In this document: in pieces, positions 45,333-45,431 of the stretch
How positions within the stretch are numbered: position 1 is the stretch's first letter
Layout: each line of letters begins with the position of its first letter
Assembly (NCBI GenBank): GCA_040752215.1
Contig: JBFMEX010000082.1
Coordinates: forward strand, 1-45,431
From: JBFMEX01 sp040752215
GTDB lineage: Bacteria > Pseudomonadota > Alphaproteobacteria > Rhizobiales > Hyphomicrobiaceae
Direction: 5' to 3'
DNA length: 45,431 nucleotides
Notes under the pieces: generated by a model
Seen by the model: the letters and a program-made list of their open reading frames with translations, nothing else
The model's database searches: none
Told to the model about the DNA's origin: nothing
Made by a program: the position numbers and the translations under genes

Positions 45333-45431
45333 GTGCCGCTGCGAAGCTCCATCCGTATCACCCTCCCCGCCCTGATGCTGGCCGCCGGCCTGCCGGCGCC
45401 GGCGCCGGCCGGGGCCGGCCCGCGGGGGGGC
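45333..45431 (+). CDS. Start of a probable secreted protein (cut by window end)
   Basis: From a GTG at 45333 the frame reads MPLRSSIRITLPALML and then an Ala/Gly/Pro-rich stretch to the window edge, like a signal peptide with cleavage near PAPAGA. An ATG at 45375 is an in-frame alternative. No stop occurs before the end. The composition is low-complexity, so the call is tentative and no product can be named. Confidence 0.35.
   Translation, partial: MPLRSSIRITLPALMLAAGLPAPAPAGAGPRGG

Noticed and set aside
45038..45361. 107-residue minus-strand frame upstream of cysE
   Set aside because: Arg/Gly-rich with no ribosome site or family match; it covers the likely cysE promoter.

Overview
The window is a dense, very GC-rich stretch of bacterial chromosome. 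Gene content points to an alphaproteobacterium of the Rhizobiales (Hyphomicrobiales) type, near Bradyrhizobium, Rhodopseudomonas or Rhodoplanes. The pointers are a DUF3126 gene next to cysE, a BTLCP cysteine proteinase, a PAS_5 protein, PilZ proteins, a GTTC-N7-GTTC SOS box before recA, a TTAA-N7-TTAA CtrA-type site, and a RIME-like palindromic repeat. I see no rRNA, tRNA, CRISPR array, transposase or prophage gene. It reads as core chromosome with a few accessory insertions.

Layout. 1-2 kb (minus): a TrxR-like ferredoxin-NADP reductase cut by the window edge, a 2Fe-2S ferredoxin, and an orphan Hpt phosphotransfer protein. 2-5 kb (plus): a 963-residue membrane-anchored coiled-coil protein built partly from 22-residue repeats. 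5-9 kb: an enolase-superfamily dipeptide epimerase, an MFS transporter, an unidentified coiled-coil protein and a threonine dehydratase-like enzyme. 9-11.3 kb: a FadL-type porin and a small secreted protein. 11.5-17 kb (minus): a sulfur-oxidation cluster, soxA-soxX-soxB-ccdA, followed by thiD across a palindromic repeat. SoxA is the one-heme type, and neither soxYZ nor soxCD is present here.

17-24 kb (minus): tkt, pgk and gph (Calvin/glycolysis/photorespiration functions), then kefB-like and pfkB-family genes joined by a 4-base overlap. 24-29.4 kb: an SDR oxidoreductase preceded by what looks like a decayed gene, a small membrane protein behind a perfect CtrA-type site and next to two large palindromes, kdsA, a GFA/CENP-V protein, an M15-like peptidase, a PilZ protein and a small secreted protein. 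29.4-36.4 kb: alaS, recA with an SOS box, a divergent GIY-YIG protein that shares this upstream region, and thrS.

36.4-45.4 kb: yidD, a hicB-hicA toxin-antitoxin pair, a NifU-like scaffold, hisI, a patatin, a CBS protein, a rhomboid protease, then PAS_5, tandem PilZ and BTLCP genes on the plus strand that suggest c-di-GMP or surface-adhesion control. It ends with cysE, DUF3126 and gamma-carbonic anhydrase on the minus strand. A putative secreted protein runs off the right end.

No single region is clearly a new defence or biosynthetic system. The most promising leads are the 22-residue-repeat scaffold protein, the recA/GIY-YIG shared SOS region, the CtrA-marked small membrane protein, and the reduced sox cluster with its internal hairpin and upstream direct repeat.
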